Origin: Kriegella aquimaris
Lineage (GTDB): Bacteria; Bacteroidota; Bacteroidia; Flavobacteriales; Flavobacteriaceae
Direction: 5' to 3'
Assembly (NCBI RefSeq): GCF_900103215.1
Contig: NZ_FNGV01000002.1
Coordinates: forward strand, 372,001-436,000
DNA: 64,000 bases
In this document: positions 36,956-46,094 of the stretch, piece by piece
Position numbering within the stretch: the stretch's first letter is position 1
How the letters are laid out: each line of letters opens with the position of its first letter
Made by a program: the position numbers and the translations under genes
Notes under the pieces: generated by a model
Seen by the model: only the letters and a program-made list of their open reading frames with translations
Databases searched by the model: none
What the model was told of the DNA's origin: nothing

Positions 36956-38278
36956 TTACTTTCCGGTAGATTCCCCTGGTAAATATTGCAATTCTACGCG
37001 CTGATTGGGGTTGAGGTATTTGTTAGCTACATTTTTGATTTCTTCTCTGGTAACCGACCTATATATTTCGATTTCAGAGTTGATTAAATCAGTATTGTCA
37101 TAGAGTAGGTAATAGCGGGCCAATGAATTGGCAATGCCTGCGATACTACTGTTCGAATTCACAAATTGATTTTCGAATTTATTCTGAATTTTTTGGTAAT
37201 CTTTTTCAGATATCAAATCGGTCTGCAGCTTTACTATTTCCTCATCGATTTCATTCAAAAGGTCTTGTAGTGAATTTTCGCCTAAAGGAAGTGCGCCGAT
37301 AACATAGGAACCGTAATCTTCTTGACTTATATTGAAGGCAAAGACCTGTACGGCCTTTTTTTCTTCGTCAACCAGTTTTTTATAGAGTTTTGAACTTTTT
37401 CCGCTGCTTAGGTAGGTAGAAATCATATCGAGAACGTAAGCCTCCCTATCTGTATTTTTTGGTGTTCTGTACCCGGCGAAAATTGCAGGTATTTGAATGT
37501 TGGGGTCTTTATAGCTGGCTTTTATCGTCTGTGCTATTGGGTCTTCGGTGATTGTTTTACGCTGAATTTTTTCTCCTCTAGGAATTGGTCCGAAATAGTC
37601 GTTAATCATTTTTTTTGTGGTTGCTATATCGATATCACCTGCCACGACGAGAACCGCATTGTTCGGAACGTAATATGTTTTGTTGAAATTCTTAAAGTCT
37701 TCGAGACTGGCACTGGCCAGATGTTCCAATGAACCAATGGTTTGCCAACGATAAGGGTGTTTTTTATATAAATTGATACCCATTTGTTCTTGCCATCGAC
37801 CATAGGGGGAATTATCGTAGCGCATGCGGCGTTCTTCTTGAACAACCTCCTTTTGGGTGTCGACCCCTATTTGATTGATAACAGGGTGCATTAAACGTTC
37901 AGACTCGAGCCACAAGCCCAATTCTAAGTTGTTCGAAGTAAATACTTCATAATAATAGGTGCGATCTTGGGTGGTATTTGCATTGTTCTGTCCTCCGTTC
38001 GAAGAAACGATTTTAAACCATTCCCCTCGTTCAATATTTGCCGTACCCTCAAAGAGCAAGTGTTCAAAGAAATGGGCAAAGCCTGTTTTATTTTCATTTT
38101 CGTCTTTGGCTCCAACATGGTACATTACCGAAGTGGTAACGACTGGTGCGGCGTTATCTTGATGTAATATTACATGCAATCCATTGTCGAGATTGTATTC
38201 TTGATAGGCAACTTCCTGCGCCTTGGAGATAGTCGCAAGTAGCATCAAACAAATCGTTAATAATAAATTTGCCTTCAT
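36956..38278 (-). CDS. M16-family zinc metallopeptidase (active partner)
   Basis: 440 residues from the ATG at 38278, which gives a signal peptide (MKANLLLTICLMLLATISKA); the longer frame to 38320 adds 14 unlikely residues. The inverted zinc motif H-x-x-E-H is His69, Glu72 and His73 (FAHFFEHLLFEG), with the distal Glu expected in the KEVVQEERRMRYDNSPYG segment. It is a pitrilysin-type periplasmic peptidase. The gene just downstream encodes a partner without this motif, the usual catalytic/non-catalytic pairing. Confidence 0.92.
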   Translation of the reverse strand: MKANLLLTICLMLLATISKAQEVAYQEYNLDNGLHVILHQDNAAPVVTTSVMYHVGAKDENENKTGFAHFFEHLLFEGTANIERGEWFKIVSSNGGQNNANTTQDRTYYYEVFTSNNLELGLWLESERLMHPVINQIGVDTQKEVVQEERRMRYDNSPYGRWQEQMGINLYKKHPYRWQTIGSLEHLASASLEDFKNFNKTYYVPNNAVLVVAGDIDIATTKKMINDYFGPIPRGEKIQRKTITEDPIAQTIKASYKDPNIQIPAIFAGYRTPKNTDREAYVLDMISTYLSSGKSSKLYKKLVDEEKKAVQVFAFNISQEDYGSYVIGALPLGENSLQDLLNEIDEEIVKLQTDLISEKDYQKIQNKFENQFVNSNSSIAGIANSLARYYLLYDNTDLINSEIEIYRSVTREEIKNVANKYLNPNQRVELQYLPGESTGK

Positions 38279-38455
38279 TTTGATATAGTGTTTAGTTCGT
38301 GTATAATGTAGGTAGTCCATTGTCGCGATTCGTTACAACGAATATAATTTTTTTTTGGTGCTTGGGTTGGAAGGTATGGTGCTTTAACAAGATTTTGTAA
38401 CGTTAATTTGTAAATTTTATGTAATTTGAAGGTGTCAACTTGAAAACTGTGATAA

Positions 38456-38908
38456 ATGAAACAATTTGCGCTTCCAATTCGTTTTGGGATAGCCACAAGT
38501 GGCTGTCTTATTGCATATTTTTTGATTCTTTCGCTATTTAATTTGCACACAAATGTGTTTTACAGCCTTTTTAATGCTATAATCACTGGGTTCGGAATTT
38601 ATGAGGCTATCAAATATTTGAGGTTAAAAGACCCCAGTTTCGATTATGGAAAGGGTTTTATAGCCGGGTTGGTTACCGGGGGAGTGGCAACGTTTATTTT
38701 CACCGTATTTTTTGCTTTGTATTCTACGGAATTGAATACCAGCTTTTTAAGTGAACTATCTACAGCTTGGGCAAAAGATTACGCAGGTTTTGAGGGCATC
38801 GTTTTTGTGACAGTGGCCATTATGGGCTTTGCAACTACTTTGGTATTGACCCTATCTTTTATGCAGCTCTTTAAATCAAGCAACAACCTAAAGAAGCGTT
38901 CGGTTTAA
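38456..38908 (+). CDS. DUF4199 family membrane protein
   Basis: 150 residues with four hydrophobic segments (about 8-28, 33-50, 67-92 and 112-137). The GFGIYEAIKYLR and FDYGKGFIAGLVTGGVATF segments match the DUF4199 family of Bacteroidota inner-membrane proteins with unknown role. It is divergent from the M16 pair and is followed by the rplU promoter, so it is probably a single-gene unit. Confidence 0.8.
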   Translation: MKQFALPIRFGIATSGCLIAYFLILSLFNLHTNVFYSLFNAIITGFGIYEAIKYLRLKDPSFDYGKGFIAGLVTGGVATFIFTVFFALYSTELNTSFLSELSTAWAKDYAGFEGIVFVTVAIMGFATTLVLTLSFMQLFKSSNNLKKRSV

Positions 38909-38925
38909 AAACTCGATAAAATCAC

Positions 38926-38955
38926 TTGTACATTTGATATTTAGCAGTATATTTG
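38926..38955 (+). promoter_or_regulatory. rplU-rpmA promoter
   Basis: TTG (38926-38928), a 19-bp spacer and TATATTTG (38948-38955) form the best -33/-7 pair in the window. Transcription would start near 38962, 44 nt before rplU. Confidence 0.7.
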
Positions 38956-39005
38956 CATCCGCTTATTGAAAAATAATAGGTGGTAATATAACTAATATAC
39001 ACGCT

Positions 39006-39704
39006 ATGTATGCAATTGTAGAGATGGCAGGGCAGCAATTTAAAGTTGCGAAAGACCAAAAAGTGTATGTTCACCGTTTACAGACAGAAGAAGGTAAAAA
39101 GGTAACTTTTGACAATGTACTTCTTTTAGATGACGGAAAGAACATTACTATTGGCGCCCCAGCTATAGACGGAGCCGCTGTTGAGGCGAAAGTCATTAAG
39201 CACCTAAAAGGTGACAAAGTAATCGTCTTCAAAAAGAAAAGACGAAAAGGGTACAGTAAGAAAAACGGACATCGTCAGTCATTGACGGAAATCGTAATCG
39301 AAAGTATTGTATCTAAAGGTGCTAAAAAAGCAGAACCCAAAAAGGAGGCTAAGCCACCTAAGGAAAAAGCAGAAGGTAAAGCAGCACCTGTAGAAGTATC
39401 CGTTGCATCGAAGGCGAAAGCCGAGAAAGCGGCACCAAAGAAATCAGCTGCCAAGGGTGATGATTTGAAAAAAATTGAAGGTATCGGACCGAAGGCGGCA
39501 GAAGCCTTGACAAATGCCGGTATTGGAACTTATGCCAAGTTGGCAAAGGCAGAACCAGACAATATTAAAGAGATATTGACTGAGGCAAGCTCAAGAATGG
39601 CTCATTTAGATCCAACAACATGGCCACAACAGGCACAATTGGCTGCCGATGGTAAGTGGGATGAGTTAAAGAAATTACAAGACGAATTGAACGGAGGAAA
39701 GTAA
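39006..39704 (+). CDS. rplU: 50S ribosomal protein L21 with a C-terminal helix-hairpin-helix extension
   Basis: 232 residues, more than twice the usual bL21. Residues 1-100 are a normal L21 (MYAIVEMAGQQFKVAKDQKV through KRRKGYSKKNGHRQ). They are followed by a Lys/Ala/Pro-rich linker (about 108-150) and a domain with a helix-hairpin-helix (LKKIEGIGPKAAEALTNAGI) and a WPQQAQLAADGKWDELKKLQ tail. Similar tails occur in other Bacteroidota L21 proteins; the role is unknown. rpmA follows 36 bp downstream. Confidence 0.95.
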   Translation: MYAIVEMAGQQFKVAKDQKVYVHRLQTEEGKKVTFDNVLLLDDGKNITIGAPAIDGAAVEAKVIKHLKGDKVIVFKKKRRKGYSKKNGHRQSLTEIVIESIVSKGAKKAEPKKEAKPPKEKAEGKAAPVEVSVASKAKAEKAAPKKSAAKGDDLKKIEGIGPKAAEALTNAGIGTYAKLAKAEPDNIKEILTEASSRMAHLDPTTWPQQAQLAADGKWDELKKLQDELNGGK

Positions 39705-39740
39705 GACTGCTTTCCCAAGTAACATATAAAATTTTAGAAG

Positions 39741-40001
39741 ATGGCACATAAAAAAGGTGTAGGTAGTTCTAAGAACGGTAGGGAGTCGGAATCGAAACGT
39801 TTAGGCGTTAAGATTTTCGGTGGTCAGGCTGCAATTGCTGGAAACATTATCGTTCGACAGAGGGGAACTAGGCATAACCCAGGTGAAAACGTATATGCCG
39901 GTAAAGATCATACATTACATGCCCGTGTTGACGGACTTGTAAAATTTGAAAAGAAATCAGGTGGAAAGTCTTATGTTTCCATAGAGCCTTTCGAGGCTTA
40001 G
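39741..40001 (+). CDS. rpmA: 50S ribosomal protein L27
   Basis: 86 residues, normal bL27. It starts [24 protein letters not shown], with no cleavable N-terminal extension as in Firmicutes; the N-terminus reaches the peptidyl-transferase centre. [20 protein letters not shown] follows. It forms an operon with rplU and ends before a strong terminator. Confidence 0.98.
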   Translation: MAHKKGVGSSKNGRESESKRLGVKIFGGQAAIAGNIIVRQRGTRHNPGENVYAGKDHTLHARVDGLVKFEKKSGGKSYVSIEPFEA

Positions 40002-40029
40002 TAAAATTTTCTTTACATAGTAGATAGTG

Positions 40030-40061
40030 AAAACCCTTTTTGGAAACGGAAAGGGTTTTTT
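40030..40061 (+). terminator. Terminator of rplU-rpmA
   Basis: A 10-bp stem (AAAACCCTTT / AAAGGGTTTT) with a 10-nt loop and trailing T residues lies 28 bp after the rpmA stop. Confidence 0.88.
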
Positions 40062-40269
40062 CGTACGCTAACGGATTGAAAGAGAGTATATAACTCCCTT
40101 TTTTATATAAGGATAAAGATTTTTTTATTATATTTAATACCTCCATTTTTTCATTGAGGACTTAAAATTATGACTATTCCCCACTCTTATTCATAATTTC
40201 TTCGGTACTTCCCGAAGAGCATACGATGGCTTAATACATTATAATGTAACTTGATTAAATTATTACAAA

Positions 40270-40431
40270 ATGGCCAAGATTGAAATAAAAGGTACACCGG
40301 AGAAATTAGATAGAATCGCAATATTTTTGAAGGCTAACAGTATACCACACGTCATAATCGATGATTATGGAAATCACTCAAAGGAAGATTCTGAGAAGTA
40401 TAGAGATTTGATGTCAAGACACAACCACTAG
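40270..40431 (+). CDS. Small hypothetical protein (53 residues)
   Basis: An ATG-to-TAG frame starting MAKIEIKGTPEKLDRIAIFL and ending SEKYRDLMSRHNH. The predicted beta-helix-beta pattern (IEIKGTPEKLDRIAIFLKAN then HVIIDD) and normal codon use favour a real small gene over chance. No family is recognised. It is isolated between the rplU-rpmA terminator and a 533-bp gap. Confidence 0.5.
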   Translation: MAKIEIKGTPEKLDRIAIFLKANSIPHVIIDDYGNHSKEDSEKYRDLMSRHNH

Positions 40432-40964
40432 GGGGTGAGCCATCGATAAAATTAAACAGTTTCGTATTTTTTCTGGAATCAAGAAGAAATAAAAGCTGAA
40501 GGGGGTTGAGAATCTTGCATGCAATAGAAACTGGGCATCGCTCTTTATTTTTTAGAGCAGCTGTTTCAATTCCATATCCACCCAATCTAAAGATTTACAA
40601 CATCACTGTTTTATTTAAGCGGCTTGAATAGAGCCCATATATGGCGCCGAGCTTCCCGTTGCTCTAGACGAAGGTTCTGAAACGGTGCCCTAAATGTTAA
40701 ATTACTAAACTTTTCCTATTCCCAGCTCCACATTTTTACCGATTTTAAAAAATAGTGTTAACTTTCCTTGTCTTAAAGACAATGCTGTATTTTTTGCTCG
40801 ATTTTTTCACAAAGAGGCCGTCTAAATAGAAAGAAGAGAAATAAGGCATCGCTTAATTTTTTATCACAATCAAAAGTCGTTTTGGACTTTGGTAAGGTTT
40901 CAAATAAATGAGTTCGTAATGGCAGTATTCAAAGAATTTTAAGTTTAACTAAATATAATAGCGA
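40432..40964. other. 533-bp gap without a supported gene
   Basis: No convincing coding frame: a 77-codon minus-strand frame at its left end overlaps the 53-residue gene and has no family look. A perfect 7-bp palindrome (TTGTCTT at 40768-40774, AAGACAA at 40776-40782) may be an operator for the downstream oxidoreductase gene. The rest is AT-rich leader. Confidence 0.5.
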
Positions 40965-42302
40965 ATGAAATCAACGAGAAGGTCCTTTATTAAGAAAACG
41001 GCCGTAGCTTCATCGGCTGTAATAACGGCGCCAACCATTATCTCAGCAAGTGTTTTTGGAGCTAACGACCGAATAAATGCCGCGGTGTTGGGTGTTAATG
41101 GTCGTGGTAAAAGTCATATTAAAAGTTTCATGGCACAGGACAATGTACGCATCGCCACACTATGCGACCCTGATATGAACCTCTTGAAACAGCGTCAAAA
41201 ATCGTTTAAGGAAACGTACAATAAAGATGTAGCGCTTGAGCAAGATCTTCGTCGTGTTTTTGATGACAAGGATATCGATGTCGTCAGTATTGCGACCCCT
41301 AACCACTGGCACTCACTTTCTGTTATTTGGGCTTGTCAGGCTGGTAAGGATGTTTATGTCGAAAAACCGGGCTCACATAATATCTGGGAAGGACGTAAGA
41401 TGGTCGAAGCCGCCACAAAATATGATCGTATTGTTCAGCACGGTGTACAATTGAGAAGTTCTCCCGCCGTGAATGAAGCCATTGAATTAATGCGTGATGG
41501 TTACATCGGGCGTGTTTATATGGCGCGAGGACTTGTTTTTCGCTGGAGAGGAGATATCGGTGATAAAGGGACTTCTCCTGTTCCTGCTGGTCTAGATTAT
41601 GATTTATGGACTGGCCCGGCCCAAAAACAGCCATTTACCGAAAATTTGGTGCATTACAATTGGCACTGGCATTGGGATTATGGAAATGGAGATGTCGGCA
41701 ACCAAGGTATTCACGAGACGGATCTCTGCATGTGGGGCTTAGATGTCGGTCTTCCAACCCAAATTACCTCTATGGGAGGTAAATTTCTTTGGAATGATAG
41801 TAAAGAGACTCCCGAATTACTTACCTCGGTATACAATTACCCAGATGAAAATAAAATCATACAATTTGAAGTACGTCCTTGGTGTACGAACACCGAAGAA
41901 GGGGCTACTGTAGGTAATATTTTCTATGGGGACAAAGGGATACTTGTGGTAGATGGTTATGACAAATATAAAACGTATTTGGGTCAAGACCGTACTCCAG
42001 GTAAATCTGGTGAAGACGGAGGAGAATCTGGTACGGGCATGGACAGAGGAGACGGTGGTACTGATGGCCATTTTGCCAACTTTATCGAAGCAGTTCGCAA
42101 ACATGATAAATCAATCCTTAACGGACCGGTTGAAACGGCGCATCTTTCTTCAGGCTTGGCTCATTTGGGTAATATTGCTTATCGAACAGGCCGTGTATTG
42201 AACTTTGATCCAAAAACCGAGAAGTTTGTCAATGATGCCGAGGCCGATAAATATTTAACTCGGAACTATCGACCAGGATTTGAAGTTCCTCAGAATGTTT
42301 AA
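40965..42302 (+). CDS. Tat-exported Gfo/Idh/MocA family oxidoreductase
   Basis: 445 residues. The N-terminus STRRSFIKKTAVASSAVITA is a twin-arginine signal, so the enzyme is folded with its cofactor and exported to the periplasm. The NAD(P)-binding motif AVLGVNGRGKSH follows. Family landmarks are VSIATPNHWHSLSVIWACQAGKDVYVEKPGS (EKP motif with the catalytic Lys) and the WHWHWDYGNGDVGNQGIHETD segment near the active site. It probably oxidises or reduces a sugar; the substrate is unknown. It stands alone between a long gap and a terminator. Confidence 0.9.
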   Translation: MKSTRRSFIKKTAVASSAVITAPTIISASVFGANDRINAAVLGVNGRGKSHIKSFMAQDNVRIATLCDPDMNLLKQRQKSFKETYNKDVALEQDLRRVFDDKDIDVVSIATPNHWHSLSVIWACQAGKDVYVEKPGSHNIWEGRKMVEAATKYDRIVQHGVQLRSSPAVNEAIELMRDGYIGRVYMARGLVFRWRGDIGDKGTSPVPAGLDYDLWTGPAQKQPFTENLVHYNWHWHWDYGNGDVGNQGIHETDLCMWGLDVGLPTQITSMGGKFLWNDSKETPELLTSVYNYPDENKIIQFEVRPWCTNTEEGATVGNIFYGDKGILVVDGYDKYKTYLGQDRTPGKSGEDGGESGTGMDRGDGGTDGHFANFIEAVRKHDKSILNGPVETAHLSSGLAHLGNIAYRTGRVLNFDPKTEKFVNDAEADKYLTRNYRPGFEVPQNV

Positions 42303-42354
42303 GTCGAACAAATCGATATAACAGATTGAACTGAAGGGTTCTTTGAAATTAAAG

Positions 42355-42393
42355 ACATCGGCTATTGCATTGTGCACTGGCCGATGTTTTTTT
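42355..42393 (+). terminator. Terminator of the oxidoreductase gene
   Basis: An 8-bp stem (ACATCGGC / GCCGATGT) followed by a T run lies 53 bp after the stop; the loop contains a second small hairpin (TGCA-TTG-TGCA). Confidence 0.8.
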
Positions 42394-42483
42394 GTTTATC
42401 AGGAAAGAGTTTAGGGCGCCTTGTTTAAACGATTGCATACTGGGAGGTCTATCAAAAAGTAGTTGCACGTCACTTAGCTTTAT

Positions 42484-42518
42484 AAAAAAAACCTCCACAA
42501 TTGCTGTGGAGGTTTTTT
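42484..42518 (-). terminator. Terminator of ahcY, usable in both directions
   Basis: A stem of more than 12 bp (AACCTCCACA / TGTGGAGGTT with A/T extensions, 5-nt loop) has T runs on both strands. It ends 52 bp past the ahcY stop on the minus strand. Confidence 0.88.
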
Positions 42519-42570
42519 ACAATGTCTGACTGCCCTTTGAACTGCATGCATGCAAAGGGAGATGAATAAT

Positions 42571-43887
42571 TTAGTATCTGTAATACTCTGGCTTGTATGG
42601 GCCTTGAACAGTTACACCAATATACTCGGCCTGATCTTCGCTAAGTTCAGTGAGTTCGGCGCCCAAACGGGACAAGTGTAATTTTGCTACCTTTTCATCT
42701 AAATGCTTTGGCAACATATATACGTCGTTTTTGTATTTGTCGCTAAACTTCCAAAGTTCGATTTGTGCCAGGGTTTGGTTAGTGAACGAGTTGCTCATTA
42801 CAAAACTAGGATGCCCCGTAGCACAACCCAAATTGACCAAACGGCCTTCAGCTAGAATAATCAAGTCTTTGCCGTCAATCGTGTATTTATCTACTTGGGG
42901 CTTTATTTCGTCTTTGGTGCTGCCGTAATTTCCGTTTAGCCAAGCCATATCGATTTCATTATCAAAATGTCCGATGTTGCAAACGATGGCTTTATCTTTC
43001 AAAGCCTTAAAATGTTCGGCCCGTATAATGTCTTTGTTACCAGTAGTAGTAATCACAATATCGGCCTTACCAATAACATTTTCCAATTTCTTAACCTCAA
43101 ATCCGTCCATACAGGCTTGAAGTGCGCAAATCGGATCGATTTCTGTTACCGTTACGATAGAACCGGCTCCTTTAAAAGAAGCGGCAGTACCTTTACCGAC
43201 ATCGCCGTAACCGGCTACAACTACTTTTTTTCCGGCTAACATAGTGTCGGTAGCTCTACGAATGGCATCTACGGCACTTTCACGACATCCGTACTTATTG
43301 TCAAATTTCGACTTGGTAACAGAATCGTTCACATTTATAGCAGGCATCGGCAATGTGCCTTTCTTCACCCTTTCGTATAAACGGTGAACCCCTGTGGTAG
43401 TTTCTTCAGAAAGTCCTTTGATCGCCGTGGCCAATTCAGGGTATTTGTCCAGTACCATATTGGTAAGATCTCCACCGTCGTCCAAAATCATATTTAAAGG
43501 TTGTCGGTCTTCGCCAAAGAAAAGGGTTTGTTCGATACACCAATCAAATTCTTCCTCGTTCATTCCTTTCCAGGCATAGACGGGAACACCAGCTGCTGCG
43601 ATTGCGGCCGCGGCATGGTCTTGCGTAGAAAAAATGTTACACGAGCTCCAAGTAACATCGGCACCCAAAGCGACCAAAGTCTCTATCAATACCGCTGTTT
43701 GTATGGTCATATGCAGGCATCCAGCAATGCGTGCACCCTTTAATGGTTGCTCATTTTTATACTCTTCCCGTAATGACATCAAACCGGGCATTTCTGCTTC
43801 CGCAAGGTCAATTTCCTTTCTTCCCCATGCGGCAAGTGAAATATCTTTTACTTTATAAGGCACATAGGCAATAGTTTTGGTGCTCAT
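42571..43887 (-). CDS. ahcY: Adenosylhomocysteinase
   Basis: Splits S-adenosylhomocysteine to adenosine and homocysteine and so clears a methyltransferase inhibitor. It has 438 residues. Landmarks: the [17 protein letters not shown] segment, [20 protein letters not shown] with the active-site Lys, the NAD-binding [11 protein letters not shown], and the C-terminal [10 protein letters not shown] with Lys and Tyr closing the partner's NAD site. Its promoter has a TAnnTTTG element and its leader contains a hairpin. Confidence 0.98.
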   Translation of the reverse strand: MSTKTIAYVPYKVKDISLAAWGRKEIDLAEAEMPGLMSLREEYKNEQPLKGARIAGCLHMTIQTAVLIETLVALGADVTWSSCNIFSTQDHAAAAIAAAGVPVYAWKGMNEEEFDWCIEQTLFFGEDRQPLNMILDDGGDLTNMVLDKYPELATAIKGLSEETTTGVHRLYERVKKGTLPMPAINVNDSVTKSKFDNKYGCRESAVDAIRRATDTMLAGKKVVVAGYGDVGKGTAASFKGAGSIVTVTEIDPICALQACMDGFEVKKLENVIGKADIVITTTGNKDIIRAEHFKALKDKAIVCNIGHFDNEIDMAWLNGNYGSTKDEIKPQVDKYTIDGKDLIILAEGRLVNLGCATGHPSFVMSNSFTNQTLAQIELWKFSDKYKNDVYMLPKHLDEKVAKLHLSRLGAELTELSEDQAEYIGVTVQGPYKPEYYRY

Positions 43888-43914
43888 ATCCTTTTTTATT
43901 TTTATTTTCGTTAT

Positions 43915-43933
43915 ATGACAGTTTTTCTGTCAT
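43915..43933 (-). promoter_or_regulatory. Hairpin in the ahcY leader
   Basis: A perfect 7-bp inverted repeat (ATGACAG / CTGTCAT, 5-nt loop) lies between the ahcY -7 element and its start codon. It could be an operator or leader stem. It does not match the SAH riboswitch consensus. Confidence 0.35.
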
Positions 43934-43946
43934 TTTTAGCGCATAC

Positions 43947-43954
43947 AAAGTTAC
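43947..43954 (-). promoter_or_regulatory. -7 element for ahcY
   Basis: On the minus strand this reads TAACTTTG, a TAnnTTTG match, 60 bp before the ahcY start codon. Confidence 0.45.
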
Positions 43955-43973
43955 AAATTACTTAACAAACAAA

Positions 43974-44606
43974 ATGCCACTATATAAGACAATAACCGTA
44001 AGTTCCTCGATCAAACTGTACATTTGGAAGATCGAAGAGTCTGAAGCCCAACTTTCTGAAGGCATCAGGTTGACCCCTCATTGTCAAAATCGCATGGATG
44101 GCATGAAGTCTGAATTGCATCGTCGCGGGTTTTTGAGCATTCGTCATTTAATGGCAGAGGCGGGCTATGTGGATGAAGACCTATACTATGATGAAGCAGG
44201 CAAACCCCATTTAAAGGATGGGCGACATATATCGATTACGCATTCCCACGAATTTACAGGTATAATTATCAGCGATACGCAAGAAGTGGGAATCGATATT
44301 GAAATGCAACGGGAAAAGATATTACGTATTGCCAATAAATTTACACCGATAGAAGAATACCGTACTATTGCCAATACCGATGCTCTAATTCAGAAACTGA
44401 CGATCGTTTGGGGTGCCAAGGAGTCAATTTTTAAAATTTACGCCAAGCACGGGCTCAGCTTTTTACACCACGTAGATGTGAAAGACTTTTCTTTTTCCGA
44501 CAATCAAACCACTGCTGAAGTACTTTACCATGGTGATACATCTTCTTATGATATACACTTTTTAGAGTTCGAAGGCTTTACCTGCGTATACGCCCTCAAG
44601 ACTTAG
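43974..44606 (+). CDS. 4'-phosphopantetheinyl transferase (Sfp-type)
   Basis: 210 residues. It would move phosphopantetheine from CoA to the serine of acyl or peptidyl carrier proteins. Motifs: HISITHSHEFTGI, then GIDIE with Mg ligands Asp108 and Glu110, and WGAKESIFK (Trp146-Lys149-Glu150). This is the longer Sfp/AcpT-like class rather than the short AcpS. It is divergent from ahcY across an 86-bp gap. Confidence 0.88.
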   Translation: MPLYKTITVSSSIKLYIWKIEESEAQLSEGIRLTPHCQNRMDGMKSELHRRGFLSIRHLMAEAGYVDEDLYYDEAGKPHLKDGRHISITHSHEFTGIIISDTQEVGIDIEMQREKILRIANKFTPIEEYRTIANTDALIQKLTIVWGAKESIFKIYAKHGLSFLHHVDVKDFSFSDNQTTAEVLYHGDTSSYDIHFLEFEGFTCVYALKT

Positions 44607-44693
44607 GGCTAATTTTCCGTAAACGGTATTTTAGAATTGACGCAATCTCTTTTTTTGTATTAATTGCCTAGTAATCTTTAACAGCAATATTAA

Positions 44694-44954
44694 ATGGATA
44701 TTTCCGTAGAACTGACTTTTTCTCCATTACAGAATGATTTCGAAGAACGCATCATCGATTTTATCAAAAAACTTAGAGCTTCGGATCTTACTGTTCTTGA
44801 AAATCCATTAAGCACTCAGGTCTACGGTGAGTACGATGCGGTAATGAAATTACTTCAAACCGAAATAAAGACTGCTTTTGAACTAATGGATCGAGGCCTG
44901 CTTTTTATGAAAATTGTAAAAAGTGACCGAAGCGGGTATGAGCCACATTTTTGA
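44694..44954 (+). CDS. YkoF-like (MTH1187/COG0011-type) thiamine-binding protein
   Basis: 86 residues, matching the size of the single-domain thiamine-binding family. MDISVELTFSPLQNDFEERIIDFI, ENPLSTQVYGEYDAVM and the MKIVKSDRSG tail follow its ferredoxin-like pattern. Members bind thiamine or its pyrimidine. It overlaps the next gene, a PnuC-type permease, by 17 bp, so the two are coupled. This pairing leaves open whether that permease carries thiamine or nicotinamide riboside. Confidence 0.75.
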   Translation: MDISVELTFSPLQNDFEERIIDFIKKLRASDLTVLENPLSTQVYGEYDAVMKLLQTEIKTAFELMDRGLLFMKIVKSDRSGYEPHF

Positions 44955-45576
44955 TTGGATTTTTTCTCAGTACCAAGGTGTTCCAATACATTTGATCGTA
45001 TTGGAGATGATTGGTGTGTTCTTTGGTTTTTTGAGTGTCTGGTATTCTAAGAAAGAGAATATTTTGGTTTTTCCTACGGGTATCATCAGTACTGCCATTT
45101 TCGTTTATATTCTATTGATTTACGGACTCTTGGGTGATATGCTCATAAATGCCTACTATTTTACGATGAGCATTGTCGGATGGTATATCTGGACGAGAAA
45201 AACAGATGAGGATCATTTTATACCCATAACCCGAACTACATTAAAAGAAAAAAAGTGGTCGGTCATACTATTTGTCAGTACTATAGTATTCGTCTGTTTA
45301 GTATATCTTTTCTTCGACAAGTTCAATAATTGGACGGCCTATGTCGACGCACTTACTACCGCCATCTTTTTTATAGGAATGTGGCTTATGGCAAAGAAGA
45401 AACTCGAAAATTGGACGTATTGGATCATTGGTGACATTATATCAGTTCCACTTTATTTATACAAAGGACTTATATTTACGGCCATACAGTACTTTTTGTT
45501 TACCATAATCGCCATTTACGGGTACCATGCATGGAAAAAGAGTTTGAACAAGAGCCCTCGAACATTATTAAAATAG
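44938..45576 (+). CDS. PnuC-family vitamin transporter
   Basis: 212 residues from the ATG at 44938 (a GTG 15 bp upstream is less likely). Seven to eight hydrophobic segments and the family signatures LEMIGVFFGFLSVWYSKKENILVFPTGI and YFTMSIVGWYIWTR are present, with NWTYWIIGDIISVPLYLYKG near the end. PnuC proteins move nicotinamide riboside by facilitated diffusion coupled to cytosolic phosphorylation; PnuT relatives move thiamine. The downstream NadR-like kinase favours nicotinamide riboside, the upstream YkoF-like gene favours thiamine. It overlaps the kinase gene by 46 bp. Confidence 0.88.
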   Translation: MSHIFDWIFSQYQGVPIHLIVLEMIGVFFGFLSVWYSKKENILVFPTGIISTAIFVYILLIYGLLGDMLINAYYFTMSIVGWYIWTRKTDEDHFIPITRTTLKEKKWSVILFVSTIVFVCLVYLFFDKFNNWTAYVDALTTAIFFIGMWLMAKKKLENWTYWIIGDIISVPLYLYKGLIFTAIQYFLFTIIAIYGYHAWKKSLNKSPRTLLK

Positions 45577-46094
45577 TACTCTTCGGTCCTGAATCGACTG
45601 GAAAGACAACACTATCGGAACAATTGGCTCGCCATTATAATACGGTTTGGGTGCCAGAATACGCACGGGCGTATCTTCAAGAGAAATGGAACAACGAACG
45701 TAAGACTTGTGAGCCGGAAGATTTGCTTCCGATTGCCAAAGGTCAGATGCAACTTGAAAACGAATTGGCGAAAAAGGCAACTAATGTCTTAATCTGTGAT
45801 ACCGATCTGTTGGAGACAAAAGTATACTCCGAGGCCTATTATCTTGGTCATTGCAACCCGATTTTAGAGCAGCATGCCTTAAAAAATACGTACGATCTAT
45901 ATTTTTTGACTTCTGTCGATATACCGTGGGTAGGAGACGATTTGCGTGATAAACCCAATGAAAGGGAAAGAATGTTCGAGTATTTTAAACTTACGTTGGA
46001 AAAGTATGAACGAAATTTTGTTATTTTAAAGGGTGATAAAAAAGAACGAATGGCTAAGGCCGTTAAACACATTGATAAACTATTGAGCAAATGA
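45531..46094 (+). CDS. NadR-like AAA nucleoside (ribosylnicotinamide) kinase
   Basis: 187 residues. The P-loop GPESTGKT is at about residues 20-27 and a Walker B-like ICDTDLLETKVYSE follows. VPEYARAYL and the NERERMFEYF segment match the kinase half of NadR. It would phosphorylate and trap nicotinamide riboside (or possibly thiamine) taken in by the overlapping PnuC. The NMN adenylyltransferase and DNA-binding domains of full NadR are absent. Overlap with both neighbours (46 bp and 4 bp) marks a tight operon. Confidence 0.85.
   Translation: MEKEFEQEPSNIIKIVLFGPESTGKTTLSEQLARHYNTVWVPEYARAYLQEKWNNERKTCEPEDLLPIAKGQMQLENELAKKATNVLICDTDLLETKVYSEAYYLGHCNPILEQHALKNTYDLYFLTSVDIPWVGDDLRDKPNERERMFEYFKLTLEKYERNFVILKGDKKERMAKAVKHIDKLLSK

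Noticed and set aside
40352-40585. 77-codon minus-strand frame
   Set aside because: It overlaps the 53-residue gene antisense and has no family resemblance or promoter.
43888-43973. SAH riboswitch upstream of ahcY
   Set aside because: The leader has only a 7-bp hairpin and lacks the conserved SAH aptamer blocks.
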